64,000 bases of DNA from Kryptolebias marmoratus (Eukaryota > Chordata > Actinopteri > Cyprinodontiformes > Rivulidae), in contig NC_051434.1 of NCBI RefSeq assembly GCF_001649575.2, forward strand, positions 5,101,460 to 5,165,459. The letters are read 5' to 3'. The translations under genes and the position numbers were made by a program. Below the pieces are notes generated by a model. The model saw only the letters and a program-made list of their open reading frames with translations. It had not been told where the DNA came from and searched no databases. This document shows positions 11,048 to 34,892 of this stretch, piece by piece; the stretch's first letter is position 1; the number at the start of each line of letters is the position of its first letter.

Positions 11048-14000
11048 GCCGTCTCTTCTATGGAGGCAGAAACCTGAATAAAGACACTGGCAGCTGCAGT
11101 CAGAAGCAGATTCTGGGTTTATTTCATGCAGTTAGTCGGGACACGGCAGATCAAGAACATCAGCAGACAAACTTCAGCGGGTTCTGCAGGTTCTGCAGGA
11201 TCCTGACAGGAGAACGGGTCATGGAGGCTTTCACTTCTCCCTCAGGAGAGAACCAGACCAGGAACAGCTTTTATTAAAACATAAAGCTTGACACCAAATA
11301 ATGACGTTTAACACATTAAAAAGATCAAATGTAGACGTTTTCGTCAGGAACTGAGATCCAAACTCAGCGTTCTGTCAGAGACCACAGACAAATTCTACTT
11401 TTTATTAAACCTGGGAAAAAAGATTTGAAAGTCATTCATTCAAATTCTTTAAAAAGCTCTTAAAACTTCCAGGAAGTTATAAAACAGTGACGTTCTTTTT
11501 TTTATTTTTGATAAATGTATGTTTTGCCTCAGCTTTGAAACTGATTAAATATAAACTCTGTCTTTGGGTCCCAAACACGACTCTAACTGCAGGAAATAGA
11601 TTTTTACGATTGTAGAAGTTTTTGGTCGTCACCTCCTCGGCTGTTTGTGCCGTTCAGAAAACACTTAAAGTTTTATTTTTAACGTAAAAAGTTAGTTTTT
11701 CATTTTTGCATTCTGTGATGAAGAGTGCCGTTCTGCCAGACTTTCAGTCTCTGATAAAGTTGAACAAAAAAAAACAAAACATTTTTGCTTTAATATATTT
11801 CGTGACAAATATTTACTTCCAAACGAAGCTGAAAACGACAAACAACAGAAACCTTCTCATGTAGAATAAATGCACTTGTTTAACGTTTTTCACATTGATA
11901 GCAGAACCGTTCTGAAGGGATGAAAGGAACAAAGAAGGCAATGAAAGGTTTTCAGTCGCAGGGCGAGTTTCAACACAACGCCGTTTTTTCCTCACAAAAC
12001 ACCATTCTACCATTTCTAAACGTCAGCAGTGGTCATTTTAAAGGGATACTTTTGACAACTCAACAATTTACCAAATGTTTCTGATAAAACGTGACACGAT
12101 TCGGGGAGGAGGACGTCTGAGTGTTGAAACTCACCCCCGAAGCATTCAGATATCGAATATAAAAGCACTTGTGAGGTCCGAACGCCATCGTCCCTCCGGT
12201 TGCATTGATAAGAGTTTGTACCTTCCGTACGTCTCAAGGCATCGATTTTTCTCACAGGTAAAACAGACGTACACAAATATAATTTTTTTACAGTTTAAAA
12301 AAAAAAAGAAAAGAAAACGTTTGCTATTTCAGTTGCGTATCTGGTAAACTTTAGTCACAGCTATGTTTAAAGTAGCAGGCTGATGCTAAGGTAACGTGAT
12401 GCTGCTTTCACAACAACAACAACAACAACAAATATGTGCTTCTTCTTCAATAGTGGTCAAACCAAAACAGAAAAAATAGAACATTCAGGAAATCAGGATC
12501 GAGATGTCAGGCGAACAGAACTCTGGACACGGGCTTTCTGTTCAACTCCACAAACGTTTCTGTCCATTCAGAGGCTGCAGTTCGTTACACATTAAAGCAC
12601 AAGGTTACAAAACAAAACTGTTCAGAAAGGCGGCAAAAATAAGAACAAAGTCAAACATGTTTGACTAAATAATAGCTAAGCACAAAAACGTTACTTTACT
12701 TCAGTCCTTCAGCTGCTGGATTTGTTGAGCTCGCTAGAATTTAACTCCACAAATAACACACAAATGTATTAAAACTGTTGAAAATATAAATATATACATT
12801 TACAAAAAAAGTATTTTGTTTATTGCCTGCAGTTTAGTAGGTCTAATCATTGCTAACAGGTTAGCATTAGCCAGATATGACACGACCTCCCGCTCTAATG
12901 GGAAAATATTTAATCGACTTGGAGGATTTATTTTATTTGTCAACCATTCATTGTTTCTTATTCAACTTGGTTTAAGTTTTTAAGCCAGATTTAATTTATT
13001 GCATAATTAAATGAAACAGGAGTTAGATTAGCAGCACATTAATAAGCTATTTAAGGTGATTATGGTTATTTGATTTTTTATTTTTACAAGCTGTTTTACA
13101 AACAGCGAGAAGGTTTTTTTTCAGTCTGTTTGAGTTGTCCTCTGGTTCAGTAATTCATCCACAACAGAAAACAGTCGGACAGGGACGAGGACAGACAGCT
13201 GCTGGTGTCTCTTGTGGACAGCTCCTGAACGCAGTGGCACCAGGTATTCACAGTCATGAGTTGTTTTCATTTGGGAACGCGATATCTCTCTGCACGAGAC
13301 GGACAGAAAGCTTTAGAAACACAAAACTGTACGTTAGTCTTCAGCGCAGTAAAGATGAACTCATCACCGACAAAAAGTCGAACTAAACGCCGTGTCTGAG
13401 AGCCAGAGTGGCCCGGTTAGAGGTCATTACCACACCGTGTTACAGAAGCGAGGGCCGTGGAACAACTTAAGGCTCTGTAGTTGCTGGCGTGACGTTGGGT
13501 CGAAAAAGTGACGCGACAAAACAGGAGGGTTGGATTAAAGCTGACCAGCTGGAGGACAAAAGGACAAGTCAAACAGGCCGATATGATCGTTAACTCTCAG
13601 GATGCTGGTAGTAAAGAAAGATGTTCTAAAAACTTCGCCTCATGAGGAAATATGGTGGTTTTTTATCTGATACTACTTGTGTACGTTGGAGTAAAGCCAG
13701 TGTCCAGAGTTCAAACATTCGTCCAACATCAGAAAGTGGACACTTGAAGCGTCCACTCGTCCACACCGGGGGGACAGACAGGGACAAAAATGACAAGCTT
13801 TTAATGGACACTTATAAAAAAAACAAACACTTTCACATGTTCAGGAACCCCATCAGCTCAAAAACAAAAAACTTTCAGAGTCCATTTTTTTCCTTTTCTG
13901 AAACAGATGTGCAGAACCGCCTCTCCTGATTGGCTGGTATCAGTCAGAGGAATGTGTCTTGACCAATCAGGAGGAAGAATGTTTACGGGTCGTTAAATAT

Positions 14001-15826
14001 GTAAATATAACATGCTCATTCAGCTGTAACACATTTAGATGCTTCCGTTGAATCGTTTCTTCGCAGCTCAGTCGCCATTTTTGTGCGTAACCGTGTGTTT
14101 TCACTTAGATTTGTGTTTTTAGTAGCGTTAGCATCTAGCATTAGCATTTTAACCACAAGTGTTTTTGACAGAATATCAGAGAAATTCAAGGAAATTAAAC
14201 AAATCATCGTCTGAAATTCCACTTGGACCTAAAATGATGCAAAAATAAATAGAAAAACTTGCAGTTTTTTCCACCAGACAGATTCCATCTGCAGAACCTG
14301 CAGCACGTTGTGGTTCTGAAAGCTGTCAAGCCTTCAAACATGAAAATATTCAAACATTTAGGAGGCAGTAAATGCTCGTAACAATAAATATATTAAACAG
14401 CATGCTGCTGTTTATCTGGATAAAATACTGTCCAGTTATGAAGCAGTGCCACAGGATATGAGCAAATACCTCCAACTGGTTTGAAAACTCTTATTTTGAT
14501 ATTTAGTTTAGCTCGTTATAACCCTTTAAAACCTAATTTTATAAACGTTGGAACGAAACTGACCTGTCAATAACAAATTAGCTTCATGCTAAAGCATCTT
14601 TTCTATTTAACAAGACCATTATTTTGCAGAAGGAGCATCATGTTCTATTAGATAACTTCTGGAACGAGTGAGTAGAACCATAAAGTCATTAAAGTACTTG
14701 TTTTCAGAGATAACAGAGCAGAGTCGCCCTCTGCTGGTCCAGAAACAGAATGCAGCTTTTAGAGCACATTGGCTTCACTTTTCAAACAGGGAGGTCATGA
14801 TCCTTATTCTCTGCGGTCTACGGTCACAGTTTGAGTTTTAAATTCAAAATGGCCCATTTTGTTAGCGTGCTAAAGTTTAATTTCTAAAAATTCTGATGGT
14901 TTTTGTGATGTCAGATTTTGCAGCTGGAGACGAGATCTGGTGAAATAACTGGGGATTCAAGTTCAGTTGGCAAAACTATTTCCAAACACTATTTCAAAAT
15001 TTAAAAAAAAGATGAAATATTTAAGTCTTTCTTAGATTTAGGTCTCTCTCAACTGTTTTCTCTGCTGAGAAAAATAAAAGTTCCTGTTGTGCTTTTACCA
15101 TTTAGTGTTTCTGTTCTTTAAGAACAAGCAGATCTTCAGGAAACGTCCTGCTGGTGTTTGCTGAACTCTGTCCAGAAAGGATCAGCTGGAAACGAGCTGC
15201 TGTCATGCTGGCTTCTACAAGAGCAATAATTAGTTCACAGAAGTTTAGGTGTTTTTTTGTCGTTTTGGTCGAGTTATTTGTTTTTTGTCACCTCCTAAAC
15301 ACTTAAAGCTGAGAAATTAATTTCAATTTGCTGATTTCATCGTCGCAATTACAGTATTGTGCTAATTTTTTCTTCACAATGCAGCCAATTATCTCCGAGG
15401 CGGCAACAGTTTGTTTTGTTCAACTGCACTTGGGAGTTAAATAAAGTAAAATGATTACGTTATTTCCTTCATGATGAAATGACGACGTCCATCTCCTTTC
15501 AGCAGCGTCTATCTGACTCAAACCCCCCCAGAAACCAAACCAAAGCTCACCGTCTGGTTCAGAGAAGAGTCCAGTAGAAGGTTTCAGATGAATCCATCTC
15601 AGGCAGCAGCTCAGTAAATAAACGTCTTTTATGCCTCTGGCCTTTTCTAGTGTTTGGTGATCTGGAAAAGTTCCAGATTCTGTACTTTCCAAGATCCTAA
15701 CAAAAAAAATCTGATCCAGATTCCAGAAGAATCATAAATGATAAATCCAGTGAATCCTGCCGGAGCGACGTGGAGCTCCTGGTTTCCTGGTTTCCATCAG
15801 AACGAGGAGTCCGTCTGAGCGCCGGG
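11048..15826 (-). other. pi4kb: pi4kb 3' flank, probably long 3' UTR
   Basis: No conserved coding sequence on either strand; the open frames here are short and unlike known proteins. Minus-strand AATAAA hexamers are seen at 11270-11275, about 12817 and about 12926, so the pi4kb 3' UTR could be 2.9 to 4.5 kb long, but none can be chosen from sequence alone. A (CAA)n run lies at 12412-12431. Confidence 0.4.
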
Positions 15827-25173
<9,347 letters not shown>

Positions 25174-25187
25174 TTTGGAAGGAAGGC

Positions 25188-28173
25188 CTAAAGAAATGGA
25201 CAAAGACAGTAAAGTTTTTAAAAGAATACGGCGAACGAAGAGAAGAACGACCAAAAAAAACAAAAAAAACAATAATAAGGCATCAAGAAACTTCAGACAA
25301 ACTTATTGCTCCAAATTTCTCCAATTTTCTTTTCAAACTCTGATTCTTCTTAGACAGGTTCTGAAGAAGTGGACTATTTCAGATCTTTGTAATGAACTAC
25401 GTTCCTCTAGGAGCACACACCTGATCTGCTTCCTGCTGCGCCTGAGCCAAGTCCCAGTTTTATCAGGAGGAAGTGCAGCGAGGACGCTCTCTGATGGGAA
25501 ACGGTAGTTATGACTTCCTGCTGAGCGGTAATTACAGACCGGTAAGCAGGTTTTCTTTTTTTGTGTTGTTTAAAAACACAAACCAGCTCAGAGTTTTTAC
25601 TGACAGCACCTCAGTGACGCTGAAGCAGGCAAAATGGCCGCTCCTGCAGATGATAATTACGCTCAGAGATGATCCTGATTGTCTTCCGGATGAGCTCCTT
25701 TAGTAAAAAAAAATAAAAAATCCTTTACTGTTTTTGTTTTGGCGGCTCTGCAGAACCTGTGACGCAGCCACGCAGGGTGGAGGTGTGACAGGAAGTCCTC
25801 TCTGTTTGTGTTGGCGAGCTGTCAGTGTGACGCAGGCGATGTGCATCATCATCATCATCATCCTCCTCCTCCTCTCTGCCAGCCTGCAGCCCAAGGAGGC
25901 GTCCTGTTTCTATTTTCATCCCATCACAGCTCCACGTTATCAGATCCCAGTTCTTTACTACAAAACATTTGGTTTTTCTGACGTCTTCCCGCGATATTCT
26001 GTTTCCAGAACAACTCTTTTATTAAAGCGATTCGTTTCAGTCATTTTTTAAAAGTTTCTGAGTGGATGCTTTTCTCCATCATCATTTTTCCTTTTTATAA
26101 AAATGGAGGAAAGAGAAAAAAGGCCCCTGTAGGAATATAACACACCACTGGGAGTCGGACTCAGGAGGTTATAAAGAAACAACTCAGCCTTTTCAGATAA
26201 AAACTAAACGAGCAGATTTACGTTCACATAAAGATGGTTCAGCTGCCATTTTAAAAAGGGCTGAAATTTCTGTCCTGAGTTCTGTCTTTAAATAAATTTT
26301 CTATCTTGACAAGATGAAGAAACGCCTCCGAAACGAGCAGATGAACGTGACATAAGCCCGGTTCTGTCCCCGAGACGCAGAGCGTGAGATCACCGCGCCG
26401 TGCACGGGGACAGATGTGTGATGGGTTCCAGATGTGGACGCTGAGGAGGAGGTTGTTGCCGCGGTGACGGTGTTTACCCGACGGAGCGTGCGCTGTAAAT
26501 GTTTCTGTCAGCTGAATGTTCTCGGCAGATGTTTCTGATCATCAGTCCACACCGACTGCTCCTCTCTGGAACGTCTCGGGCGGATCTGTTGGATCTGCGA
26601 GCTGCAGGAAACTCGTCGAATCTGGGCAGTTTACTTTGAGTTTTAATGAAAGCAACACAGCTGTGACCTGAACTGAAAGATGTTTGCTTTGTTTCCTTCA
26701 TCATTAACAGAATCTAACAGTTTTTTTTATGTTTCCAGATTGGAACCCATCAGAGAAACCAGATTGCTTTTAAAAACCCGTGGACAGATTCAACCACACC
26801 CACTGACGCTGAGCCGGGCCTTCAGGGTTTGTTTTTTTTATATATCAGGAGGAACTGAACTAAAATCTGCAACATTTGAAAAGTGAAAAAAATCAGGATC
26901 ACTCTCCCAAAGGTCAAAACAAATAAAGAAGGCAGGAAAACGTAGCCGCCAGAATCTGCTTCTTTTTTTAAACGGGGAAATGCAACAAAAACTAAAGCTA
27001 TTATTATTATTATTATTATTCCTTGATGAGTATAGAGGTTTCTAACATTCGTTAAGTCACCAAAGTCTAAAAGTTGCAATAACAAATCTTAGGGAAGTCC
27101 TTTTCTGTTTGGATCTATTTGTGCAGCGTAACCTGCTGCAGTCGGGATGAAAACATAACAGTTTTTTATTGTGACTGGATTTTGTTGTGATTAAATCTAA
27201 AAATAACAAAATTATGCTGCATGTTGTAAATTACAGTAACATCCAAAATGGCAAGAAGTACTCAAGAAAGAAAAAAACTTCAATCAGACAATTTTAAAAA
27301 ATGACAGAAAACATGAAGCTGCATCAGCTCACGTTCTGCATTTTTACAGACTCTGAGAGAAACATCTACGTTTAACCCAAAACTAAGTATCTGAGCAAAT
27401 CCAGTCATCTGGTGACCTGTTCTGATCTCAGCAATCAATCAACAGAAGCAAAAAGGAGGAATCAGCTTAAAGGTTAACAGACGGTCAGTGAACGCAACAC
27501 CTTGACAGCTTGATGGAGGAGGAGGAAAACGTGGACATTTCAGGGCAAAGTGTGAAGTTTATCAGACAACTTTAAAGCAGAGAGACGGTGAGGCAACAAT
27601 CAAGATGCTTTATCTTTCAGCTGCAAATAAAGCGGAAAAAAACCTGTGCAATAACACAGGTCCTGCTGAGCTAAAACAGAAATTATTACACTTAAATGCT
27701 ACAAGCACTGGATGGAGATGTTGTCCATGATGTAAAGTTGTTATTGTTTAACTCAGATTTGATGCTGATGCCCAAAAAACCCAAACATCTCATTTTATAG
27801 TGAGAGAAATGTGAGAAAATGCATATAATTAGATATAATAGATTATAATATATAGATGGTTATTCTCCTGTAGTAACGCACGAGGCTGCCCACAGGACAT
27901 GGAGGAGGTGGAGGTGGAGGAGGAGGAGGAGGAGGAGAGCCGCTCCCTCCTGATGAAAACAAACTGGAGGAAGGAGACCGAGAACCGGACAGCAACAGGC
28001 CCACCGCCGGACATTTAACACCGCGGCGGCAGAAAATATCCCTCCGCTAACGGCTGTTTGAAACGGAACCGACGCAAACACAAACGAAAATAAGAATATA
28101 TATATATATGTGTGTGTGTATGTATATATCAGAAGGAAAACGAGGACAGCGAGGAAGAACCACAGGACTTACC
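25188..28173 (-). other. pi4kb: pi4kb first intron and candidate untranslated first exon
   Basis: The coding exon is preceded by the acceptor CTTTAG (exon start 25187). Upstream on the minus strand a strong donor, GCCGG|GTAAGT, ends an exon at 28173. The intron between has no conserved coding sequence. It contains (TTA)n near 27000 and a GGAGGT-rich stretch at 27900-27940. Confidence 0.6.
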
Positions 28174-28470
28174 CGGCTAACGTAGAGCCTTCACTCCGGT
28201 TTGAAAAAGCTCCGACGCTCGAGGGAGAATCCAGTTTCGGTCCCGGGTCCGTCTCAGTCGGGTCCAGATGTTTAGTCCGGGTTTTTATCGCGAGGGGCTC
28301 TTATTAGTCCGGGTTCTCAGGCTCGGGTCATGGTCCATGTAGTCCGAGATACGCTGTAGCCCTGGCCGCTCTCGGCTCGGTCCGCTTTAAAGCAGCAGTG
28401 ACGCAACATCCGTAAAGACAGCCGCAGTCCGGAACTTTAACAGCTTCCGGCGAGGCTCACAAAAATAAAA
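28174..28470 (-). promoter_or_regulatory. pi4kb: Probable pi4kb promoter / first exon, CpG-rich
   Basis: CpG-rich sequence immediately upstream of the donor at 28173, with TGACGCAACATCCG and GTCCGGAA motifs near 28400-28430. CpG density falls on both sides. Position and orientation fit the pi4kb promoter; the start site is not determinable. Confidence 0.55.
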
Positions 28471-28929
28471 GCATGACGCAAGAAAAGGCATCCGGATTCC
28501 GAACGTCTGCAAATTTACATACCACTATATTTGCCCAATTTTTACTTCTCGCTGTATATATAATGTGGCTATGATGCGGGAAGGATACGATTTTATGTAC
28601 ACTTGTCAAATGTTTATAAATTTCTTGTAAGGCTAACAGCATTGAAGGTTTTATTTTTAGGTCCAAATGTCGTCAGTTCCGGTGTCGCCTGATCTCGTCT
28701 TGACGGAGCAGCTGGATTTGGTCATGGTTCCGTCTGGACCAAAACAGTCATCCTGTCTTCCCACTCAGGACTTTCTCTGAACTGACTCAAATCTTTTAAT
28801 CAAACTGAAACACTTTCAACAGTAAAAACAGAAAAATATAAATCTGTTTTTCACTTTAAACAAGAACAACAATTTTTAACCTATATTATAAAAACAAAAA
28901 ATAATATAGAAAATATATTTAGAAGCAAT

Positions 28930-29470
28930 AAATAATACAGCCAGGTACATACCTGGTACTTACAAGGTTAGTACTGAATACCTGATACGTACCATGTATG
29001 TACGTGTTAAACACCTGGTACTAGATATGTATCTGATACATACCAGGTAAGTACTTGCTAAGTATCTGGCAAGTACCCAGTAGGTACCAGATGTGTACCA
29101 AGTGAATACCTGGTAGGTACTAGACACATACAAGGTGAATAAGTAATAAGTTCCTAGTAAGTACGGGGTAGGTATCTGGTGAGGACCAGGTATGTACCAG
29201 GAATATACTCTGTAAGTACCCGATAAATATCAGCTAGGTACCCACTAGGTACCAGGTACATGTCCAGTAAGTACCAGGATTGTATGTGTTAAATACATAC
29301 CAGGTAAGTACTTGCTAGGTACCTGGTAAGTACCTAAAAAGTACCAGGTATGTACCAAAATAATACCCAGTAGGTACCTGGTAAGTACCAGGAAGGTATC
29401 TGGTAAATCCCCGGTAAATACCAGCTGAGTACCTGGTACTTACTGGGCTGTATCATGTATTATGTGTTGC
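28930..29470. repeat. TACCAGGTA-type array, copy 2 (longest)
   Basis: About 540 bases of diverged 10 to 11-base units built on GTACCAGGTA/TACCTGGTA, a near-palindromic core, ending in CTGGGCTGTATC. Perfect CAG|GTAAGTA occurs at 29044-29051 and 29301-29310, with several CTGGTAAGTACC variants. It lies between the pi4kb promoter and the 3' flank of rfx5. The 450 bases before it show nothing recognised. Confidence 0.9.
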
Positions 29471-29529
29471 TACTGAATATTTACTAATACCACAAACTGA
29501 AGGGAGATAAGACAGAGGAACCATCAGAG

Positions 29530-32500
29530 GCCGAATGAACCCACGTTCTTTATTCCATGAATGTAGGAAAATAGATTCACATTAATGTTCTGGCTTCTCT
29601 CATCCGTCACTTGTTTCATTTCACAAAGGAACAAAAAACAAAACAAAACAAAACAAAAACAGGGCAAAGTAAAGGTGCATTTCACTCACAATTTCCGTTT
29701 CGGATACAAAATCAAATCGTGTTTCTTTTAAACTCCCACCTTCAGAAGTAAAGTGCAAAATAACAAAACAACACAAAGCCAGCAGGTTACGGATCAAAAA
29801 CCAACATTTAGAGAAAACAAGACAAACAGCCACAGGAAAACATGCAAGAAGCTGGCAGTGTTTTCCAAAAAAAAAAACTAAAAGATACTCAGAGCAACAG
29901 TGAGGAGGAAGGAGAACGGCACGTCAATGAGCTGTACAAGTGTGTGAAACTGCAAAAAAACACACCGAGAGAAGCAGAACGAAAGACGGACGACCAACGA
30001 TCGACAGAACGATTCTGATTGGCTGCAGCTGCAGAACACAGACCGGCAGAAAGAAGCTGCTCTGTGGCAAACATCCAGGAGTTTCCTGACTTTTTACTGA
30101 AAACCTGGAGTGAGTTTCTGACAGCAAACAGACCGAGAGCCGGCCATCTTTACGTGAACTGCAGGGTCAGCTTCAAAAAACATCATCATCTTCATCACTT
30201 CGCCACCTCAGAAGCTTTCAGTTTGGCTCTTAACTCGTCTCTTTCTGGGTTTTTTTGGTCATTTAAATATCTTCTAAATGTAATAAAGGTTGTTGTTGTT
30301 AACACTTGAGCTTCTCCAAATTCGGCCTAAATCACCGCTGATCCAGAGAACCAGAAATCTTCTGGCTGATCCAGTTCAGCTCCTCAAGCGCAGATAAACA
30401 TTTATACTTTAAAAAAACAATATCTAAAGCTGCTCTGTCTCGTCTAAACGTCAATAAATACTGCTTAGAGGTTTGTTTTTATTGTTATTTTATGCGGCTC
30501 ATTCCCAAAAACAGGAACAGGAAGTGACATCAGAGCGCGCGGTTCAACTCGGTCTGATCCTTCGGCGTCGACGCTCAACTACCCGAATCCCGATTTATTA
30601 TCTTTGCTTATCTGACCCGTTTCTGGTTTGCTTGTTTTTGAGCAACGCGGCTCCACAGTGAAAAGATTCCCACGACTAACTCCGCTTCCCAAAGCAGGCC
30701 GAAGTAGGCCGAAGCAGGCCGAAGCAGGCCAAAACAGGGCTGAAGTAGGGCCAAACTGGACCAAAGTAAACCAAACTGGGCCGGTCGAAAGGCTGGAAAA
30801 CTGAATTGAAGATCCCCGTTCTGTCCAGAACACTTCCTGTACTGATGCTCATTTGACCTCTGACCTTCAGGTGTTACATCCTGAAGTTCACTACATCCAG
30901 AAACTCAACTTCAGACATAACCTGAGCCAATCCTGAGCCAGTCTCACTGCTTCAGTTTCCAGGATTTCCACTTTTCTGACCTTTGTTTTCGTGTGAGACC
31001 CGACTGTCTGAGTGAGCCTTTATCTGCTGACCCCCACGGTCCTCAGTCTGTTAAATGCTCCAACTAAACGTTGAGTTCAGATATTTAACTGAGCCTAACT
31101 GGGGCCAACAGGCTGACCGGGTCTAAACCGACCAAGGAATCTGACTGGATCTCATGAGCTCCATGTGTCGACACATCAGCCGCTCACATCTGAGCCGTCT
31201 CTCCAGGAACCGTCGATCAGAAGTTCCTCAGGAGCTCAGGACTCGGCTGCTCAACTCCAAACATCTCCACAGCAGCCTGCGACCGATCCGAACCAGGCTA
31301 CACTGTGGATCAGAGTAAATCTGGGATCGTTTCATTGCTGGTTCTGTTGGAGCTTCCTCCAGGTTTCCCCAGTTTGACTCGTTTGGTCCAGCAGGTCCTG
31401 CGGGTCCTGCAGAGGGAAGCGGCTGCTGCATCTCCTCAGGTTCCAGCCCGAACCTTTTTTCCTCAAAGCAACATTTCACGCTGAGTTCTGGCGCTCCGCA
31501 GCTAAAATACAGACGTCTGGACCCGTGTGACCAACTCATAACGTGTCAAATCGTACAGAAGACATCCGTCACACTATCACCGGATCAAGACCCAGAATGA
31601 ACCCCTGAGGTCGGACCAGATCTGTGGTTGTGAAACCGGACTAAAGTTTGGGTCATGTGACTTCAGTAAACATCTCTAAAGTTGCCCTAAAATATGCTTT
31701 GAACAAAAAAAGTCGTAGAAACCAGCTGACATGAAACATTTTTGTTTCTCGACCTTTGATTCACCAAAACCCAACAAGTGAAATGTTGCTTAGAGAGCCT
31801 CATCTCAAACACCTTCAGGTACTGCAGAGTCTATTTCTCTTCTTTATTCTTACTGCTTAACTTTTTACTGAGCACAGTATAATAGTTTAAACGAGGATTA
31901 TTACTCTGATCCTTTTTTTTTGCAATAAAAAATAGCTGTCGGCCTGTAGCAGAGTGCAAGCATAAAGCAGAAAGTTAATATACTCATAAATACTTAACAA
32001 GAAGCTCAAAACATCAGAATCCATCTTTTAAACTCTCAACAGTGCAACGTTTGTTTCAGTTCTGTCCGAAGAAGGACTGAAGCTCAGAGGTTAGAGGGAC
32101 ACCGGGACATTAGAGGACAACAAGTTGGTTTAGATTAAATTTCTTTTTTTTTAGAGCTTCTTTTAATCAGAAACTGAGGCGGTGCTGCTACAGCCAGAGC
32201 TAAAAGTGCTAAAACCCACTTTCCCACAATGCATCAGGGATCATCTTAACAGTCTGGAGGTCTCAGGGTCCCTTTAACTGGTCTGAAGCTCTTATTCAGA
32301 CAGAAGAGACAGAAACAAGGACACACACACACACGTCAACAAACAGGGTTCTGTACAATTCTGTGATCACAAGATGGACAACAGCCAGGACAGACATGGA
32401 TGTCGAGCCCTACGGTGTGTAGCACCAAGGATGAAGAGGACGTCCTCTCATGGAGCGAGAGGACGTCCAGCAGAGGTGAAAAACGGAGTCAGCAATGTGA

Positions 32501-34892
32501 CATGTCCACGAGGACAGGAGGGTCGAACTGTCCCCCCAGACACCAACAATTGTCCTAAATCTTACCTGAGAGAAAATAAACTTTTTAAAATGACTTTTAA
32601 AATAAAAAACTCTTATAATTCATTAATCCTCTGCAACAGGACAAAACAAAGAGTTTGAATCGAAGACACTGAAGATGTTTTCTGAGATAAATAAGATATT
32701 TTCATGGAAAATCGTAATCATTTAATTAACTCTGCAGTTCTTATAACGCTGCTTTGACGCTAAAAGCAGACAAAGCTTTGACTGAAATGCATAAAATCTA
32801 AAAGTCTAATAGAGTTCTGACTTTATTATCACGAGAGGCCGTATCTCAGGGGGCTGTGGTTGTTGGCGAGCAGAATTAGTCGGACTCAAAACATCTCGAG
32901 TCGTTTCGTTGGAGTTTTCAGCATCCTGTGAGTCACAGAGGCTCACAGTCCTGCAGCTCGACTTCTATATGCTCCGAGAAACTAATTTCCTCTGAAAGAG
33001 TCTCAAACACATCTCAATTCTGCGTCAACAACAACCCCAGCCCACTGAGGTTCTCCCTCGAGAGCCTCCATTAGACTAATTTAACTTGCGGCCCTTTCCC
33101 CCCGCTGCACAGAAGCTCCTGTTCTCCTGCTCCCTAAGCCCTGGGACCGATAAACTGAAGCTGGACCGTCTGCAAAACGGCTTCACAGCAAGTCAGCGAC
33201 AGAGAGGAGACGCAGTCCTGGTCGTGTCACATTGCTGACAGGAGCCGAGCCGCGGAGGCGAGCTCAAAGAGGTGGCTGGAAGTAGTGCAAAGGGCGCATG
33301 GCGAAGTACAACGGCGGAGCCAACGGACAGGTTATTCATGTAGTCTACTACTTTAGTGCTACACAAGCAAATATCCTTATTTATTATTTATTTCTACTGC
33401 ATCTTAACATATTAGTGCTACGTGGCAGAGATGGTTGTGCTTTGCTCTTAGTGCCTGAAGCTGAAGTTTGTTTCTTCAAACCTCCCTCCACTCCTGCTGC
33501 TCCTGGGATCTCTGATCTCTGATCTGTGATTTCTGATCTGGGATCTGGGATCACCATATGTCCTCAGTCGGGTCTGGTTGGGATCATTTGGGTCAGAGTA
33601 TTGACTGATTTAAACAAGAATTTAAAAGCTTTCCTTTAATCGCAGGACTCTGCTGTTTAAAATCTGTAAAAAAGCAGAAATGGACGAAACAAACGAAGAG
33701 CAACAAGCGGGGACAGTTTCTAAACCTGAATGAGAACCTTTAAGTTTTTCTGTTGCTGGTAGATTATTTGTTAAATCTTCTCATCTTCTGTCCTTGTGCT
33801 GAGCCACAGTAAGCGCTGAGGTCAACACCTTCAGATTTAACAGTCTGACAGGAAAAGTGACTGAAACACAAACCCACTGTTTGTTTCTAATCCAGGATCA
33901 GTTTTTTTCTTTCTTCCTCATTGTTGCCAATCAGGCAGTAAAACTGGAAACAGACCCGACTTGAGTTGTTTTAGAGTTTAAGACTAATTTTAAACTGTTT
34001 ATTGTGATTCTGACACTAATTCTGGTCAAACTATGTTTTTTTTCTATTTTTATTTTAGACAAATATTATGAACTATATCTTAAAAAAAATCACAATTTTA
34101 TAAAACGATTCATTTTATACAATATATTATTTTAGGAGATTTGTAATTTGAGATGTTCCTTTTTTTCTGTTTGTCAGACACACAGAGATAAAAATACAAA
34201 GCTGTTTAGAACAGAGGAACTCTTTAAAAAGAGGCGCAGAACCGAGCTTTGATTCACATTTCGGACTTTTCCTCAGTCTCTGGTTGCTCCTCAGAAAAAA
34301 TAAAAACAGTGAACAGTTTATAGCTCATTTTTCCAACAGTTTCCTGAAGTGAATCAAAGCTGGGTTCTTTTTAAGGGCTTCTTTATTTAGCTCAGAGAAC
34401 CTTTTTAAGGTTCTGACCCGTACGTACCTGCTGTCTCTATCGACTCCACCCGGGGCCTGACTCAACGCTCACCTTCCCTCCCTCCTACGGATGATTCTCT
34501 CTTTTTTTTAAGTTTTTCTTTTTTTTACGTAAAGCACAGCAGCTAACGAACAAATTTCAGCACAGAAACTTTTCAGAGTGAGTTCACAAGAAGGAAGGAA
34601 GGGAAGCGAGGAACGTGGTTCTGGTTCCAACCACTGTGACACAGAAGACAAACATGCGTTTAAAGAACCACGGCGTTCAGGCAGTGTACAAGTGCTCTGG
34701 AGGCGATGGAAGGACAGCGTGTCGACGTTTTGGCTTCATTTATCCTGCCTGATTGGCTCTCTGCAGCAGCCAATCTGGGATTTCCACCAATAAGGAGGAG
34801 GAGAGGTAAAGGGGCGGGGCTTTTAGCAGGTGAGGTAAAAGCTGAGTGAAGGGTGAATAAAAAAAAAAAGAGCAGAGGGAAGTTGATGAAAG
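29530..34892 (-). other. rfx5: rfx5 3' flank / possible extended 3' UTR
   Basis: No coding sequence recognised. A minus-strand AATAAA at 34382-34387 would give a 3' UTR of about 500 bases; another at about 29549 marks a possible much longer one. Small tandem repeats occur at 30695-30780 (CAGGCCGAAG units) and 33505-33552 (CTGATCT units), and there is (AC)n near 32320. Confidence 0.4.
30695..30780. repeat. CAGGCCGAAG minisatellite
   Basis: About eight diverged 10 to 11-base units of CAGGCCGAAG grading into GGGCCAAACT. Short and intergenic. Confidence 0.8.

Noticed and set aside
28930..29470. CRISPR-like array
   Set aside because: Units are 10 to 11 bases, diverged and without spacers, and the DNA is vertebrate.
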